DNA from: Flavobacteriaceae bacterium EG-1
GTDB taxonomy: Bacteria; Bacteroidota; Bacteroidia; Flavobacteriales; Flavobacteriaceae
Direction of reading: 5' to 3'
DNA: 64,000 nucleotides
Assembly (NCBI RefSeq): GCF_009649685.1
Contig: NZ_WJPK01000002.1
Coordinates: 1 to 64,000, forward strand
Each line of letters starts with the position of its first letter. The stretch's first letter is position 1. The notes beneath the pieces are model-generated. The model was not told the DNA's origin. It did no database searches and saw only the letters and a program-made list of their open reading frames with translations. The translations under genes and the position numbers were made by a program. Of this stretch, positions 1 through 9,247 are shown one piece after another.

Positions 1-1
1 A

Positions 2-397
2 GGTTTATTAGACATTGAAGGTTTTAATGGTTGGTATCGCGATGAAGACCCTTCTTACTTACAAAATCAAATGTTGACTTCAATTAATGCCCCCATTAGA
101 ATAGGACGTGCCACCGTATTGCCAGGTGACGTTGTATTGGCAAATCGTCATGGTACTATTTTCATTCCGTCACATTTAGTGGCAAATTTGGTCATCTCAT
201 CTGAAGTGGTTGGTCTAAGAGATGTATTTGGATTTCAAAGACTTAAAGAAAAAAAGTATACCGCTGGACAGATTGATACAAAATGGACCGATGAAATTAA
301 AAAAGATTTTAGAAAATGGCTAAACGATTATCCCGATAGCAAACTACCAATGACTAGAAAAGAATTAAACAATTATCTAAAAACACAGGATAACTAA
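2..397 (+). CDS. RraA-like family protein, C-terminal part (5' end outside window)
   Basis: The reading frame is open from base 2, so the gene begins before the window and the first internal Met (base 71) is not its start. The visible 131 residues include the RraA-family C-terminal signature, GDVVLANRHGTIFIP, which matches the PGDVVVAD..GVVVIP block of 4-hydroxy-4-methyl-2-oxoglutarate aldolase/RraA-fold proteins. The catalytic Arg-Asp segment would lie upstream and cannot be checked. The tail of about 60 residues after the signature (Lys-rich, WTDEIKKDFRKWL) is longer than in typical RraA. Members of this family cleave or decarboxylate oxo-acids, or are regulators without enzymatic activity; which applies here is not decidable. 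A second RraA-like gene lies at 12609-13340. The gap to the next gene is 22 nt, suggesting co-transcription. Confidence 0.8.
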   Translation, partial: GLLDIEGFNGWYRDEDPSYLQNQMLTSINAPIRIGRATVLPGDVVLANRHGTIFIPSHLVANLVISSEVVGLRDVFGFQRLKEKKYTAGQIDTKWTDEIKKDFRKWLNDYPDSKLPMTRKELNNYLKTQDN

Positions 398-419
398 CAA
401 GGGAACACAATAAAAAAAT

Positions 420-860
420 ATGAAAATTATTTATAAGCTATTTCTCTTATTTGTTTTTTGTAGTGCTTTAGTTTCTGCACAAGAATCAAATAATAAAGAA
501 ATTAAGGAAATCGAAAAAACAATTAATAGTCTTAGTATTGCAATGGTCGATCGTGATGGCGAAACCCTAGAAAGTTTATTAGTAGACGAACTAACCTATG
601 GCCATTCTTCAGGTAGAATTGAAAATAAAAATCAATTTATTGAAGCTGTTGTACATGGTGATTTCGATTTTGTTACCATCAATAGAACTGAACAAACTAT
701 TTTTCTTTCTGGTGATGAAACCGCTGTAGTCCGTCATATTTTCGAATCTAATGCTCTTAACGCTGGCGTACCGGTAGACATTAGAATTGGAAATATGATG
801 GTATTAAAAAAACATAAAAACAAATGGAAAGTTTTAGCTCGTCAAGCATATAAACTATAG
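420..860 (+). CDS. Secreted DUF4440/SnoaL-like (NTF2-fold) protein
   Basis: A 146-residue protein with an N-terminal signal peptide (hydrophobic residues 5-20, cleavage probably after VSA). The rest matches the pattern of small NTF2-like DUF4440 domains: an early amphipathic helix (EIEKTINSLSIAMVDRD), a mid-region GHSSGRIENKNQFIEAV block, and the terminal strand pair ending WKVLARQAYKL. The fold is a cone-shaped alpha+beta barrel used by many unrelated enzymes and binding proteins, so the function is not predictable. It follows the RraA-like gene by 22 nt and is followed by a terminator hairpin (887-921), so it is likely the last gene of that unit. Periplasmic location is inferred from the signal peptide. 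Confidence 0.75.
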   Translation: MKIIYKLFLLFVFCSALVSAQESNNKEIKEIEKTINSLSIAMVDRDGETLESLLVDELTYGHSSGRIENKNQFIEAVVHGDFDFVTINRTEQTIFLSGDETAVVRHIFESNALNAGVPVDIRIGNMMVLKKHKNKWKVLARQAYKL

Positions 861-885
861 ACTGAATTTACATTTTAAAAATAAA

Positions 886-2391
886 TTATAGCCTTGTATT
901 TGATACGAAGGCTATTTTTTTACTATCTGGAGACCAACTAGGCACGTTAATGGTACCTTGCCCACCATAAATATAACCTATGACTTTGGGCTCTCCACCT
1001 TCATAGGGCATAATTCTTAATAAGCAATGTTTGTAAAACGGATGCGAACTTGGGTCAATATCCGGTGGAAATGAAATAAAGGCTATCCACTTTTTATCTG
1101 GACTTACATGCGGAAACCAATCATTATAATCATCAAATGTTAATTGCGTTTGTTTTTTCCCGTTGGCCTTCATACGCCAAAGTTGCATTTTGCCAGTCCT
1201 TGCAGAATTAAAAAATATGTATTTGCCATCTGGACTATATTCTGCGCCATCATCTAAAGTACTAAAATCAGTTAATTTTTCTTCTTTACCAGATTCTACT
1301 TCAACAGTGAAAATGTTATATACTCCGTCACGATTTCCTGTAAAAATCATTTTTTTATTATCTGGCGACCAACCATGTAAGTATGAGGCACCAACTCCTT
1401 TTTTAGTAACCATTTTTGGAATTGAATCTCCTTCTACAGGCATATAATAAATTGCAGATGTACCTCCATCATCTTTATTATGATTACTTATTCCTAACAT
1501 TTTGCCATCAAAAGTTAAAACGTGATCATTATTATTATTTACTGCAAAACCAGTATTTAAAGCGGAAATTGCATTATTTTCAAGTTCGTAATTATACAAA
1601 TGGCCTTTTGAATTATATATTAGTTTCTTACCGTCAACTGTCCAATTTGGAGCTTGAATCGAATGCGCAGATTGATAAATAATTTTACGTTGCCCTGTTT
1701 TAACGTCCATTATTTCAAGATTACTACCTAAATAATCACGATAAGGTTGGTATTCAGAATCTATCGGTCTAATTATCCTGACATTTCTATAAATAGCACT
1801 TTCCACGACATCAGGATTGTGCGAGCACATGTAAATCCCAACATAAACTTCATTATCCAATTTAACAGCATCAAGGGTAACACTAGTGAATTCTTCACCA
1901 AACTTAGCTGTTGACATGATATAACTATCCCCTTTTCTTTCCAACTGAATTACATCCGGATTGGTTGCAGCGGAAACCACTTCCTCAGTATCTGAACCCA
2001 CCTCTTTTCTTGACTGCAATGTTGTTAACCCATCACCATGAACAGTGGCATTAACATGCTTTGAATTTGCATCTAAACTATTTTTAATTATCCAACCAAC
2101 TTTTCGATGCGGATCCACTCCATCACCAACAAATTCAACTTCTGCCCTTAATATAAAATCTCCTTGAATAGTAGTCCATAAATAATGAAACTCATCCGAT
2201 CCAAACCACATGTTAGTACCAGACCCACTTATGGTATATGTTTGATCTACTTCAGAGTAAATGACTTTTCCAGGATTTTTGCAATTACCTATATCTGTAT
2301 TTCGATCAAATTGACCAATTTTATTTTGGGCAAAAACTGTTGCAGAAAACATTAACAAATAAAAAAACAATCTTGTCTTTAAGTATTTCAT
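886..2391 (-). CDS. Secreted TolB-like beta-propeller protein with N-terminal concanavalin-like domain
   Basis: A 501-residue protein with a signal peptide (residues 1-21, ending TVFAQ). Residues about 25-210 resemble the DUF1349/concanavalin-like beta-sandwich (key part DFILRAEVEF followed by KVGWIIKNS). From about 235 to the end there are at least five WD40-like PD40 repeats, each with the SPDGKxIxF signature (for example GWSPDNKKMIFTGN, EYSPDGKYIFFNSA, HVSPDKKWIAFIS, SWSPDSKKIAFVS). PD40 propellers occur in TolB and in many periplasmic carbohydrate-binding or oligopeptidase-related proteins. Without a catalytic domain this one is more likely a binding or scaffold protein. It sits next to an AraC regulator and a ThuA-type oxidoreductase fusion, which suggests a sugar-oxidation context. 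Family assignment is good; function is unknown. Confidence 0.8.
   Translation of the reverse strand: MKYLKTRLFFYLLMFSATVFAQNKIGQFDRNTDIGNCKNPGKVIYSEVDQTYTISGSGTNMWFGSDEFHYLWTTIQGDFILRAEVEFVGDGVDPHRKVGWIIKNSLDANSKHVNATVHGDGLTTLQSRKEVGSDTEEVVSAATNPDVIQLERKGDSYIMSTAKFGEEFTSVTLDAVKLDNEVYVGIYMCSHNPDVVESAIYRNVRIIRPIDSEYQPYRDYLGSNLEIMDVKTGQRKIIYQSAHSIQAPNWTVDGKKLIYNSKGHLYNYELENNAISALNTGFAVNNNNDHVLTFDGKMLGISNHNKDDGGTSAIYYMPVEGDSIPKMVTKKGVGASYLHGWSPDNKKMIFTGNRDGVYNIFTVEVESGKEEKLTDFSTLDDGAEYSPDGKYIFFNSARTGKMQLWRMKANGKKQTQLTFDDYNDWFPHVSPDKKWIAFISFPPDIDPSSHPFYKHCLLRIMPYEGGEPKVIGYIYGGQGTINVPSWSPDSKKIAFVSNTRL
887..921 (+). terminator. Intrinsic terminator after the DUF4440 gene
   Basis: ATAGCCTT (888-895) pairs with AAGGCTAT (908-915), and the run of seven T follows. 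The hairpin overlaps the last codons of the convergent TolB-like gene, whose stop codon is at 886-888. Confidence 0.7.
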
Positions 2392-2496
2392 TTTGAGTTG
2401 ATTTAGTTAAAAGGTAAAGTACTAAATTTCTGATTCAGCTATAGAATATATAGAGATAAAATATGTAAGATATTTAAACTCACTAATTGATTAATC

Positions 2497-3369
2497 TTAT
2501 TTTGTATTCTCATAGCGCCTTTTATAATCTAATGGAGTGGTATTCGTAATTGTTTTAAATTGCTTATTAAAATTAGACATTGTTTTAAAACCACTTTCGT
2601 ATCCAGCTCGGGAAGCATTCATCTTTCTTTCAATTAAAAGCTTGCAAGCATGACCAATTCGTATTTCACTTACAAATTCCGAAAACGTCTTGTTAGCATG
2701 TATTTTAAAATAACGACTAAATGAGGTCGGCGTCATATTAGTTAAAGCAGCCAACTCAGCAATAGGAATTTTTCTTTGAAAGTGCTTCATAACATAGGCA
2801 TATACTTTATTCATACGCTCAGTATCTCCTTCCTTAAGCGTATTGGTATACCCAACACTCGCTAATGGATTTAAATTATCTGTTTTTGAAAGCTTATTTA
2901 GAATATGCATTAATCCAAGTACCGCATCAAACCCTTCTAAACTTGGAAGGTTTAAAATCATCTTCCCTATCAATTTAGCAGTGTCACCCGTTACATCACA
3001 ACCGCGCAAACTTTTGCGAAACAACTTACGCAATAATATACCTTCTTCTTTATCCAACAATGTATCGCCAATAAAATTCTCATTAAAATATATCACAATA
3101 CCCTCTGCACAATTTCTATTTCCACTTGACACCTTTAAATTATCACTTCGCCAAAGATGAGGCAAATCTGGACCTAAAAAAGTAATGTCACCAGGTTGAA
3201 AAGATTTAACATGATCCCCTATAAACCGGGTCCCTTCCCCGTTTAAGACCATAAATAATTGATACTCAGGATGAAAATGCCAATTTGGATCAAAAATCGT
3301 TTGTTTTAAAACCTGAACTACAAAAGCATGTGTTTTAGGAATAGGTGATTTTTGTAGCGCTGTTTTCAA
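2497..3369 (-). CDS. AraC-family transcriptional regulator with N-terminal cupin domain
   Basis: A 290-residue cytoplasmic regulator. Residues about 25-110 form a cupin sensor domain (HFHPEYQLFMVLNGEG and DITFLGPDLPHLW). Residues about 190-288 carry the paired helix-turn-helix of AraC/XylS proteins: IPIAELAALTNMTPTSFSRYF is the first HTH, and AGYESGFKTMSNFNKQFK with PLDYKRRY is the second. Its length is normal for this group, which typically binds a sugar or sugar acid and activates nearby catabolic genes. It is transcribed away from the ThuA-fusion operon (start 3529) across a 159-bp gap, so it is the natural candidate regulator of that operon. Two copies of ATAAGACA lie in the gap (3437-3444 and 3465-3472). 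Confidence 0.88.
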   Translation of the reverse strand: MKTALQKSPIPKTHAFVVQVLKQTIFDPNWHFHPEYQLFMVLNGEGTRFIGDHVKSFQPGDITFLGPDLPHLWRSDNLKVSSGNRNCAEGIVIYFNENFIGDTLLDKEEGILLRKLFRKSLRGCDVTGDTAKLIGKMILNLPSLEGFDAVLGLMHILNKLSKTDNLNPLASVGYTNTLKEGDTERMNKVYAYVMKHFQRKIPIAELAALTNMTPTSFSRYFKIHANKTFSEFVSEIRIGHACKLLIERKMNASRAGYESGFKTMSNFNKQFKTITNTTPLDYKRRYENTK

Positions 3370-3528
3370 TTTTAAAAATTTTAGCCAACAATTAAAGTAA
3401 CACTAAATTATCTACAAAAACAATAATTTAATAATTATAAGACATAATAAAGTCAATATCTGCAATAAGACAGTCCAATTGATATGATTTTAATACTTAA
3501 AATTGATAAATATTTAGCGACAGGTATT

Positions 3529-6500
3529 ATGAAAAATGTTGTAAGAGAGATTTTAAGTGGGCTAGTTATCGTTGTAGTATTAATAGGATGCTCAACCAAA
3601 AAAGAAAAAATAGTTTACGCAGATGATCAGCCAAGACGTATAGAGATTTTATTTCTCGGCCACAAAATAGAGCATCATAATTCTAAAAAATATTTTCCGA
3701 TTCTTGCTACAGCACTCATAAATGATGGTATAAATATTACATACACAGATGATGTGAACGACCTAAATTCCGATAAACTAAATCTATATGATGGTTTAAT
3801 AATTTATGCCAATCATGAGGAAATTAATCCAACTCAAGAAATGGCACTTATAGAATATGTTTCTACAGGTCATGCTTTAATTCCTATTCATTCCGCTAGT
3901 TTTTGCTTTAAAAATTCTGCAAAATACATAGATCTTGTTGGCGCTCAATTTAAGGAACACGGTACTGGCACTTTTAGTACTACCATTGTAAAAAAAGACC
4001 ATCCTAGTATGCAAGGTCTTCAAGAATTTTCTACTTGGGATGAGACTTATGTTCACCATAAAATTGCAGGCGATATTGAAGTTTTAATGGAACATATTGA
4101 CGGAAACCATCACGAACCTTGGACTTGGGTTAAAAAAGTTGGCGAGGGAAAAGTTTTTTACACTGCATATGGTCATGACGAACGCACTTGGCATCAAACC
4201 GGATTTCAACAATTAATAAAACAAGGAATACTCTGGGCAGTAGCTGCTAATGTTAAGAAAAATTGGGAAGCATACGCTAAAGATATTCCAATATTAGCCT
4301 ATGAAGATCGAGATAATATTCCTAATTACGAAAAACGTGATCCGCCTTTAAAATATCAACTACCATTAACACCTGAAGCATCGGCAAAACTAATTCAAGT
4401 ACCTGCCGGATTCGATTTACAACTCTTTGCATCGGAACCCGATATTATTAATCCAATTGCAATGAATTGGGATGAAAAAGGCAGACTTTGGGTAATAGAA
4501 ACCGTAGATTATCCCAATACGGTACGTGATGAAAACGGCGTAGGTGATGATAAGGTTAAAATTTTAGAAGACACAGATAACGATGGTAAAGCTGATAAGG
4601 TTACCGTCTTTGCTGAAAACCTAAACATACCTACAAGCTTTGCATTTTATGATGGAGGTATTTTAGTTTCGCAGGCTCCACATTTTTTATTCCTAAAAGA
4701 TTCGGATGGTGATGACAAAGCTGATATTAGGGAGATTGTAATTGATGGTTGGGGAACATATGACACGCATGCTGGACCCTCAAATCTTCAAAATGGTATT
4801 GACAATAATCTATATGGCGCTGTTGGTTATTCAGGTTTTGAGGGCTCCATTTTCGGTGAAGAACTTAACTTTAACCAAAATATATATCGTTTTAATCCAA
4901 AGAAAAAGCACTTTGAAGTACTAACAAATACTAGCAATAACACCTGGGGATTAGGAATAACTGAAGACAACTCTATATTTGCGTCAACTGCCAACAATAC
5001 CCATAGTGTATATTTGGGAATTCCGAACAATATAATGAAAGACATTGAAGGAATTCCAGCGCAAGGTAGCATGAAAATTGATGGGCATTATTCTATGCAA
5101 CCCTTGACACCAAACATTCGTCAGGTCGATGTTTTTGATGGCTTTACTGCAGCTGCAGGACACCATTTTTATACTGCCAGAAATTTCCCAAGAAACTATT
5201 GGAACAAAGCTGCCTTTGTCTGCGAACCTACAGGAGGCGTTGTTCATATTGCTAAAATAGAAAGGGATGGTGCCGGATATTTGGAGAAAGATGGTGGAAA
5301 TCTATTTGCTAGTTCTGACGAATGGGTTTCTCCCGTAGAGGCTAAAGTTGGTCCGGATGGTCATGTATGGATTGCCGATTGGTATAATTTCATTGTTCAA
5401 CACAACCCTACTCCAAGAAAAGATAATGCAGGTTACGATGCTACAAATGGAAAAGGAAATGCATACAAAAATCCGTTGCGCGATAAATCAAGAGGTCGTA
5501 TCTGGCGAATTATTCCAAAGAATAAGGAAAAAGAACTCCATTTTATATTGGATAAAAATGAACCCAATAAATTGATTGACGCACTTTCTAATGACAATAT
5601 GTTTTGGCGATTAACGGCGCAACGACTTTTAATTGAATTAGGAAACAAGAACATTCTACCGAAACTATACAAACTAGTCGACAACAAAAATGTTGATGAT
5701 TTAGAAATGAACACTGCCGCACTTCATGCTCTTTGGACAATTGAAGGATTATCAAATTTAAACACCAATAAAGAGGCATATATTACGGTTAAAAACGCAT
5801 TAAACCATCCATCTTATGCTATTCGTAAGGCAGCTCTACAAATCATTCCTAGAAATGAAAAAAGTGATAAGTCTATTTTAAATTCTAACCTTTTAACTGA
5901 CGAAAACGAACTGGTACGATTAGCTGCTATATTATATTTTGCAGAGCGACCTCCTTCTAAAATTATTGGCGAAAAATTGTTTAGTATTAGTGAAGAAAAA
6001 TCAACTACAAGTGATGATTGGCTATCTAAAGCAACCTATGCGGCCGCAAGTAAGCATTCGAATAGTTTTATCAATGCATTTACAGCATCAAACCCAGATT
6101 ATAAGAAAAGCTCAAAAACTGTAAAAAAAAGGCAAGAAGTAAATTACAATGATACGGATTGGAAAACCATGCAATTACCCCAATACATTGAAGATGCTGG
6201 TGTAGATATGGATGGAATAATTTGGTTTCGCAAGGAGTTTAGTTTAAATGTAACTGAAAAAACATATGTTTCGCTAGGCCCAATAGACGATTCTGATATA
6301 GTATACATTAACGGTGTACAAATTGGTGCTACAGAAAAAGATTATGAAAGAAACCGCTACTATGATGTTCCAATAAAATTACTTGTAAATGGCACAAACA
6401 CCATTGCTATTCGTGTTGAAGACACTGGAGGAGGAGGTGGTATTTACGGAAAGCCAAATCAACTTTATATCCGTTCTGGTAAAAGTACAGAAAAACTCTC

Positions 6501-7029
6501 TGGTGAATGGAAATACGATATTGAAACCAACTATTCTAAGGCATCAAAGAACGTTTTTGAACATACTTCTATTGCTCAGGTTTTTATCCAAAATTATTCG
6601 GGGGCTGAAACTAGTGCTAATAGTACAAATATCAATACTGGCAGCAACAGCAAAGTTATTCGTATTAAAACTATTAAGAATGAAATGAAATTTGACCTTT
6701 CAGAATTTGTTGTTGAAGCTGGCGAATCTATTGAATTGATTATTGAAAATGTTGATTTCATGCAGCACAACCTTATTATCATTAAACCAGGAACAATCGA
6801 GAAAGTTGGGTCTGCCGCCGACAAGTTAGCACAAGAACCTAATGGAGCAGATTTAAATTATGTACCGAATATGAGCGAAGTGCTTTTTGCAACGGACTTA
6901 ATAAATCCGCAAGAAACTGTGACACTCAAATTTACAGCACCAAATGAGCCTGGAATGTATCCTTTTGTATGTACATTCCCAGGGCATTGGCGCATAATGA
7001 AAGGGGAAATGAAAGTAATATCCAAATAA
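3529..7029 (+). CDS. ThuA / PVC-type dehydrogenase propeller / HEAT / azurin-like cupredoxin fusion lipoprotein
   Basis: A long multi-domain lipoprotein. The frame is open from 3484, but the ATG at 3529 is preferred because it gives a compact lipoprotein signal peptide ending at the LIGC box (Cys codon 3589-3591). Order (numbered from 3484): ThuA-like glutamine-amidotransferase fold about 50-255; a propeller of the 'membrane-bound dehydrogenase' type about 295-690 (PAGFDLQLFASEPDIINPIA, VGPDGHVWIADW); HEAT-like helices about 700-860; a beta-galactosidase-like jelly roll about 880-1010; and a C-terminal type 1 copper domain with ligands His1095, Cys1163, His1168 and Met1172. The Cys-x4-His-x3-Met spacing is that of azurin. 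No CxxCH heme motif occurs. It probably oxidises a sugar in the periplasm and passes electrons to copper (inference). It is followed after 8 nt by an epimerase and then an oxidoreductase, so it is likely the first gene of an operon. Confidence 0.85.
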   Translation: MKNVVREILSGLVIVVVLIGCSTKKEKIVYADDQPRRIEILFLGHKIEHHNSKKYFPILATALINDGINITYTDDVNDLNSDKLNLYDGLIIYANHEEINPTQEMALIEYVSTGHALIPIHSASFCFKNSAKYIDLVGAQFKEHGTGTFSTTIVKKDHPSMQGLQEFSTWDETYVHHKIAGDIEVLMEHIDGNHHEPWTWVKKVGEGKVFYTAYGHDERTWHQTGFQQLIKQGILWAVAANVKKNWEAYAKDIPILAYEDRDNIPNYEKRDPPLKYQLPLTPEASAKLIQVPAGFDLQLFASEPDIINPIAMNWDEKGRLWVIETVDYPNTVRDENGVGDDKVKILEDTDNDGKADKVTVFAENLNIPTSFAFYDGGILVSQAPHFLFLKDSDGDDKADIREIVIDGWGTYDTHAGPSNLQNGIDNNLYGAVGYSGFEGSIFGEELNFNQNIYRFNPKKKHFEVLTNTSNNTWGLGITEDNSIFASTANNTHSVYLGIPNNIMKDIEGIPAQGSMKIDGHYSMQPLTPNIRQVDVFDGFTAAAGHHFYTARNFPRNYWNKAAFVCEPTGGVVHIAKIERDGAGYLEKDGGNLFASSDEWVSPVEAKVGPDGHVWIADWYNFIVQHNPTPRKDNAGYDATNGKGNAYKNPLRDKSRGRIWRIIPKNKEKELHFILDKNEPNKLIDALSNDNMFWRLTAQRLLIELGNKNILPKLYKLVDNKNVDDLEMNTAALHALWTIEGLSNLNTNKEAYITVKNALNHPSYAIRKAALQIIPRNEKSDKSILNSNLLTDENELVRLAAILYFAERPPSKIIGEKLFSISEEKSTTSDDWLSKATYAAASKHSNSFINAFTASNPDYKKSSKTVKKRQEVNYNDTDWKTMQLPQYIEDAGVDMDGIIWFRKEFSLNVTEKTYVSLGPIDDSDIVYINGVQIGATEKDYERNRYYDVPIKLLVNGTNTIAIRVEDTGGGGGIYGKPNQLYIRSGKSTEKLSGEWKYDIETNYSKASKNVFEHTSIAQVFIQNYSGAETSANSTNINTGSNSKVIRIKTIKNEMKFDLSEFVVEAGESIELIIENVDFMQHNLIIIKPGTIEKVGSAADKLAQEPNGADLNYVPNMSEVLFATDLINPQETVTLKFTAPNEPGMYPFVCTFPGHWRIMKGEMKVISK

Positions 7030-7037
7030 TAAAATAA

Positions 7038-7895
7038 ATGTCGAAAAATATAAAATTCGGAGCAAGTACATGGCTTTGGCAATCACCATTTACAACAGCA
7101 TCTATTTCATTATTTCCTAAGATTAAAGACATGGGGTTTGATGTAGTTGAAATACCAGTTGAAGATCCTAATTTAATTAATGGCACTATAGTTAAACAAG
7201 CTCTTAATGACAACGGATTAACCCCTACAGTTTGCGGTGTTTTTGGACCGACTAAAGATTTAACTTCTGAGAACATCAATCTACATAAAAACTGTTTTAA
7301 TTACGTACAAGAATGTTTTAAGCTATGTACAACTTTTGAAGTCAACTTTTTGGCAGGGCCGATGTATTCTGCTGTAGGCAAAGCCAGAATGATTTCGAAA
7401 GAGCAACGAAAGGAAGAATGGAATTTAGCAGTAACAAACCTTCGAAAGATTTGTGAAATAGCAAAAAATTACGACCAACAAATCGCCTTAGAACCATTAA
7501 ATCGGTTCGAATCTGATTTAGTAAATACTGCAGATGATTTACTTCGTTTAATAAATGACATAAATGAGTCCAATGCTAAAATTTTACTCGATGGTTTTCA
7601 TATGACCATTGAAGAGAAAAATATTAGGGATGCAATTAAAAGTGTTGGTGACAAATTAATTCATGTTCAAGTTTCTGAAAACAACAGAGGTATTCCGGGA
7701 TCAGGATTAACACCTTGGAATGATTTTAAGTTAGGCTTAGAAGATATTAATTACAAAGGAGCTATGGTTATTGAAAGCTTTACCCCTGAAATAAAAGAGT
7801 TAGCCGGAGCCGTATGTATTTGGAAAAATCTAGCAAATAATCAAGATGAATTTGCAATTAAGGGGCTTAAATTTTTAACACAAACATTTAATTAA
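7038..7895 (+). CDS. D-tagatose/D-psicose 3-epimerase-like sugar isomerase
   Basis: A 285-residue TIM-barrel protein of the xylose isomerase-like family without signal peptide, so cytoplasmic. The four metal ligands of ketose 3-epimerases are all present at near-identical positions: Glu152 (LEPLNRFE), Asp185 (ILLDGFHM), His209 (IHVQVSENNRG) and Glu246 (MVIESF). The EPLNRFE and ENNRG..G.G segments are the usual substrate-binding signatures of D-tagatose 3-epimerase and D-psicose 3-epimerase. The expected activity is C3 epimerisation of a ketose, or isomerisation of a related sugar acid; the substrate is not predictable. It lies 8 nt after the ThuA-fusion gene and 6 nt before a Gfo/Idh oxidoreductase, forming a compact three-gene operon. 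Confidence 0.85.
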   Translation: MSKNIKFGASTWLWQSPFTTASISLFPKIKDMGFDVVEIPVEDPNLINGTIVKQALNDNGLTPTVCGVFGPTKDLTSENINLHKNCFNYVQECFKLCTTFEVNFLAGPMYSAVGKARMISKEQRKEEWNLAVTNLRKICEIAKNYDQQIALEPLNRFESDLVNTADDLLRLINDINESNAKILLDGFHMTIEEKNIRDAIKSVGDKLIHVQVSENNRGIPGSGLTPWNDFKLGLEDINYKGAMVIESFTPEIKELAGAVCIWKNLANNQDEFAIKGLKFLTQTFN

Positions 7896-7901
7896 ACTAC
7901 A

Positions 7902-9026
7902 ATGAAAAAAATTAATATAGCTATTGTTGGATTAGGGTTTGGAGCTGAATTCATTCCAATTTATCAAAAACATCCGAATGCAAATTTAATGGCCATTTGC
8001 CAACGGAGCGAAGCTAAATTAAACGAAATAGGAGATAACTTTAAAATTGAAAAAAAATATACCTCATACGACGAACTCCTAAAAGATTCCGAAGTTGACG
8101 CAATACATATTAACACACCTATTCCCAATCATGGAGAACAATCGATAAAAGCGCTTATGGCAGGAAAGCATGTTGCTTGTACGGTACCTATGGCAACAAC
8201 TGTTGATGAATGTAAACAAATTGTTGAATTGGTAAAGGAAACCGGACTCACCTATATGATGATGGAAACAGTTGTTTATGCTCGGGAGTTTTTATTTATG
8301 AAAGAGTTGTTTGATAATGGTGACTTAGGAAAGATTCAATTTCTAAAAGCAAGTCATCAACAAGATATGGATGGTTGGCCAAATTACTGGCCGGGATTGC
8401 CACCCATGTATTACGCTACACATTGTGTTGGTCCGGTTTTAGCCTTGACACGTGACCAAGCAGAATATGTCTCTTGTTTTGGCTCAGGAACTATTAGAGA
8501 AGAATTAATTAAAGAATACAATTCACCATTTGCGGTTGAGACTACACATATTAAGTTTAAAAATTCTGATTTAAGTGCTCAAGTGTATCGCTCTCTTTTT
8601 GATGTTGCGCGCCAATACCGTGAGAGTTTTGAAGTGTATGGCTCTAAGAAATCTGTAGAATGGCCATTGATTGAGGGTAAACCATTGGTCGTACATACGG
8701 CAAAAAAACCAGAACCTGAAATTCCTGAAGAAATTGATTGTCCAGATTTTGCCAAATTACTACCCAATGAAATTCAAAGCTTCACAACTCAAGGAGTTTA
8801 TGACACTGAAGATAACACACATCTTTCGTTTACCCAAGGTGCTGGTCATGGAGGTTCGCACCCTCATTTAGTTCATGAATTTTTAAGTGCATTAATTACA
8901 AACAAACAGCCCTACCCTAATGCAAATCAATCAGCAAATATTACATGCGTTGGTATATTAGCACATGAATCGGCATTAATGGGTGGCAAGCTAATTCGAC
9001 TCCCAGAATTCACCTTTACCGAATGA
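7902..9026 (+). CDS. Gfo/Idh/MocA-family oxidoreductase with altered EKP motif
   Basis: A 374-residue NAD(P)-dependent oxidoreductase. The Rossmann glycine motif is at the N-terminus (IAIVGLGFGAEF, residues 7-18), and the helix-sheet dimer domain follows (about 125-370), with HGGSHPHLVHEFL near the end. Most family members have an EKP motif whose Lys takes part in catalysis; here the aligned segment reads HVACTVPMATT (residues 90-100), so Glu-Lys is replaced by Thr94-Val95. Either the reaction uses another residue, or the protein acts on an unusual substrate or is non-catalytic. It is the third gene of the ThuA-fusion operon, next to a ketose epimerase, which suggests a sugar oxidation-epimerisation route. 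The family call is firm; the substrate is unknown. Confidence 0.85.
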   Translation: MKKINIAIVGLGFGAEFIPIYQKHPNANLMAICQRSEAKLNEIGDNFKIEKKYTSYDELLKDSEVDAIHINTPIPNHGEQSIKALMAGKHVACTVPMATTVDECKQIVELVKETGLTYMMMETVVYAREFLFMKELFDNGDLGKIQFLKASHQQDMDGWPNYWPGLPPMYYATHCVGPVLALTRDQAEYVSCFGSGTIREELIKEYNSPFAVETTHIKFKNSDLSAQVYRSLFDVARQYRESFEVYGSKKSVEWPLIEGKPLVVHTAKKPEPEIPEEIDCPDFAKLLPNEIQSFTTQGVYDTEDNTHLSFTQGAGHGGSHPHLVHEFLSALITNKQPYPNANQSANITCVGILAHESALMGGKLIRLPEFTFTE

Positions 9027-9247
9027 AAAATCAACTACACCTTTCACAAATAAAAAATAACAAATCCGTAAAAAAAACCAAGACCAACAACACTATTTAC
9101 AAAATGTTTGTATCATTTTTTGCATTAATAGATTAACTTTTTATATTAACTTCAAAATCCCTTAAGATTAAACGTTTACCTTAAGTCTTAACCTTTGACA
9201 AACTTGACTATTTCATAAAATTCATCGCTAAAACTAACATAAATCTC

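Noticed and set aside
3484-3528. Upstream ATG extending the ThuA-fusion protein by 15 residues
   Set aside because: The extension adds residues in front of a lipoprotein signal peptide that is complete from 3529; the downstream start gives a normal lipobox distance.
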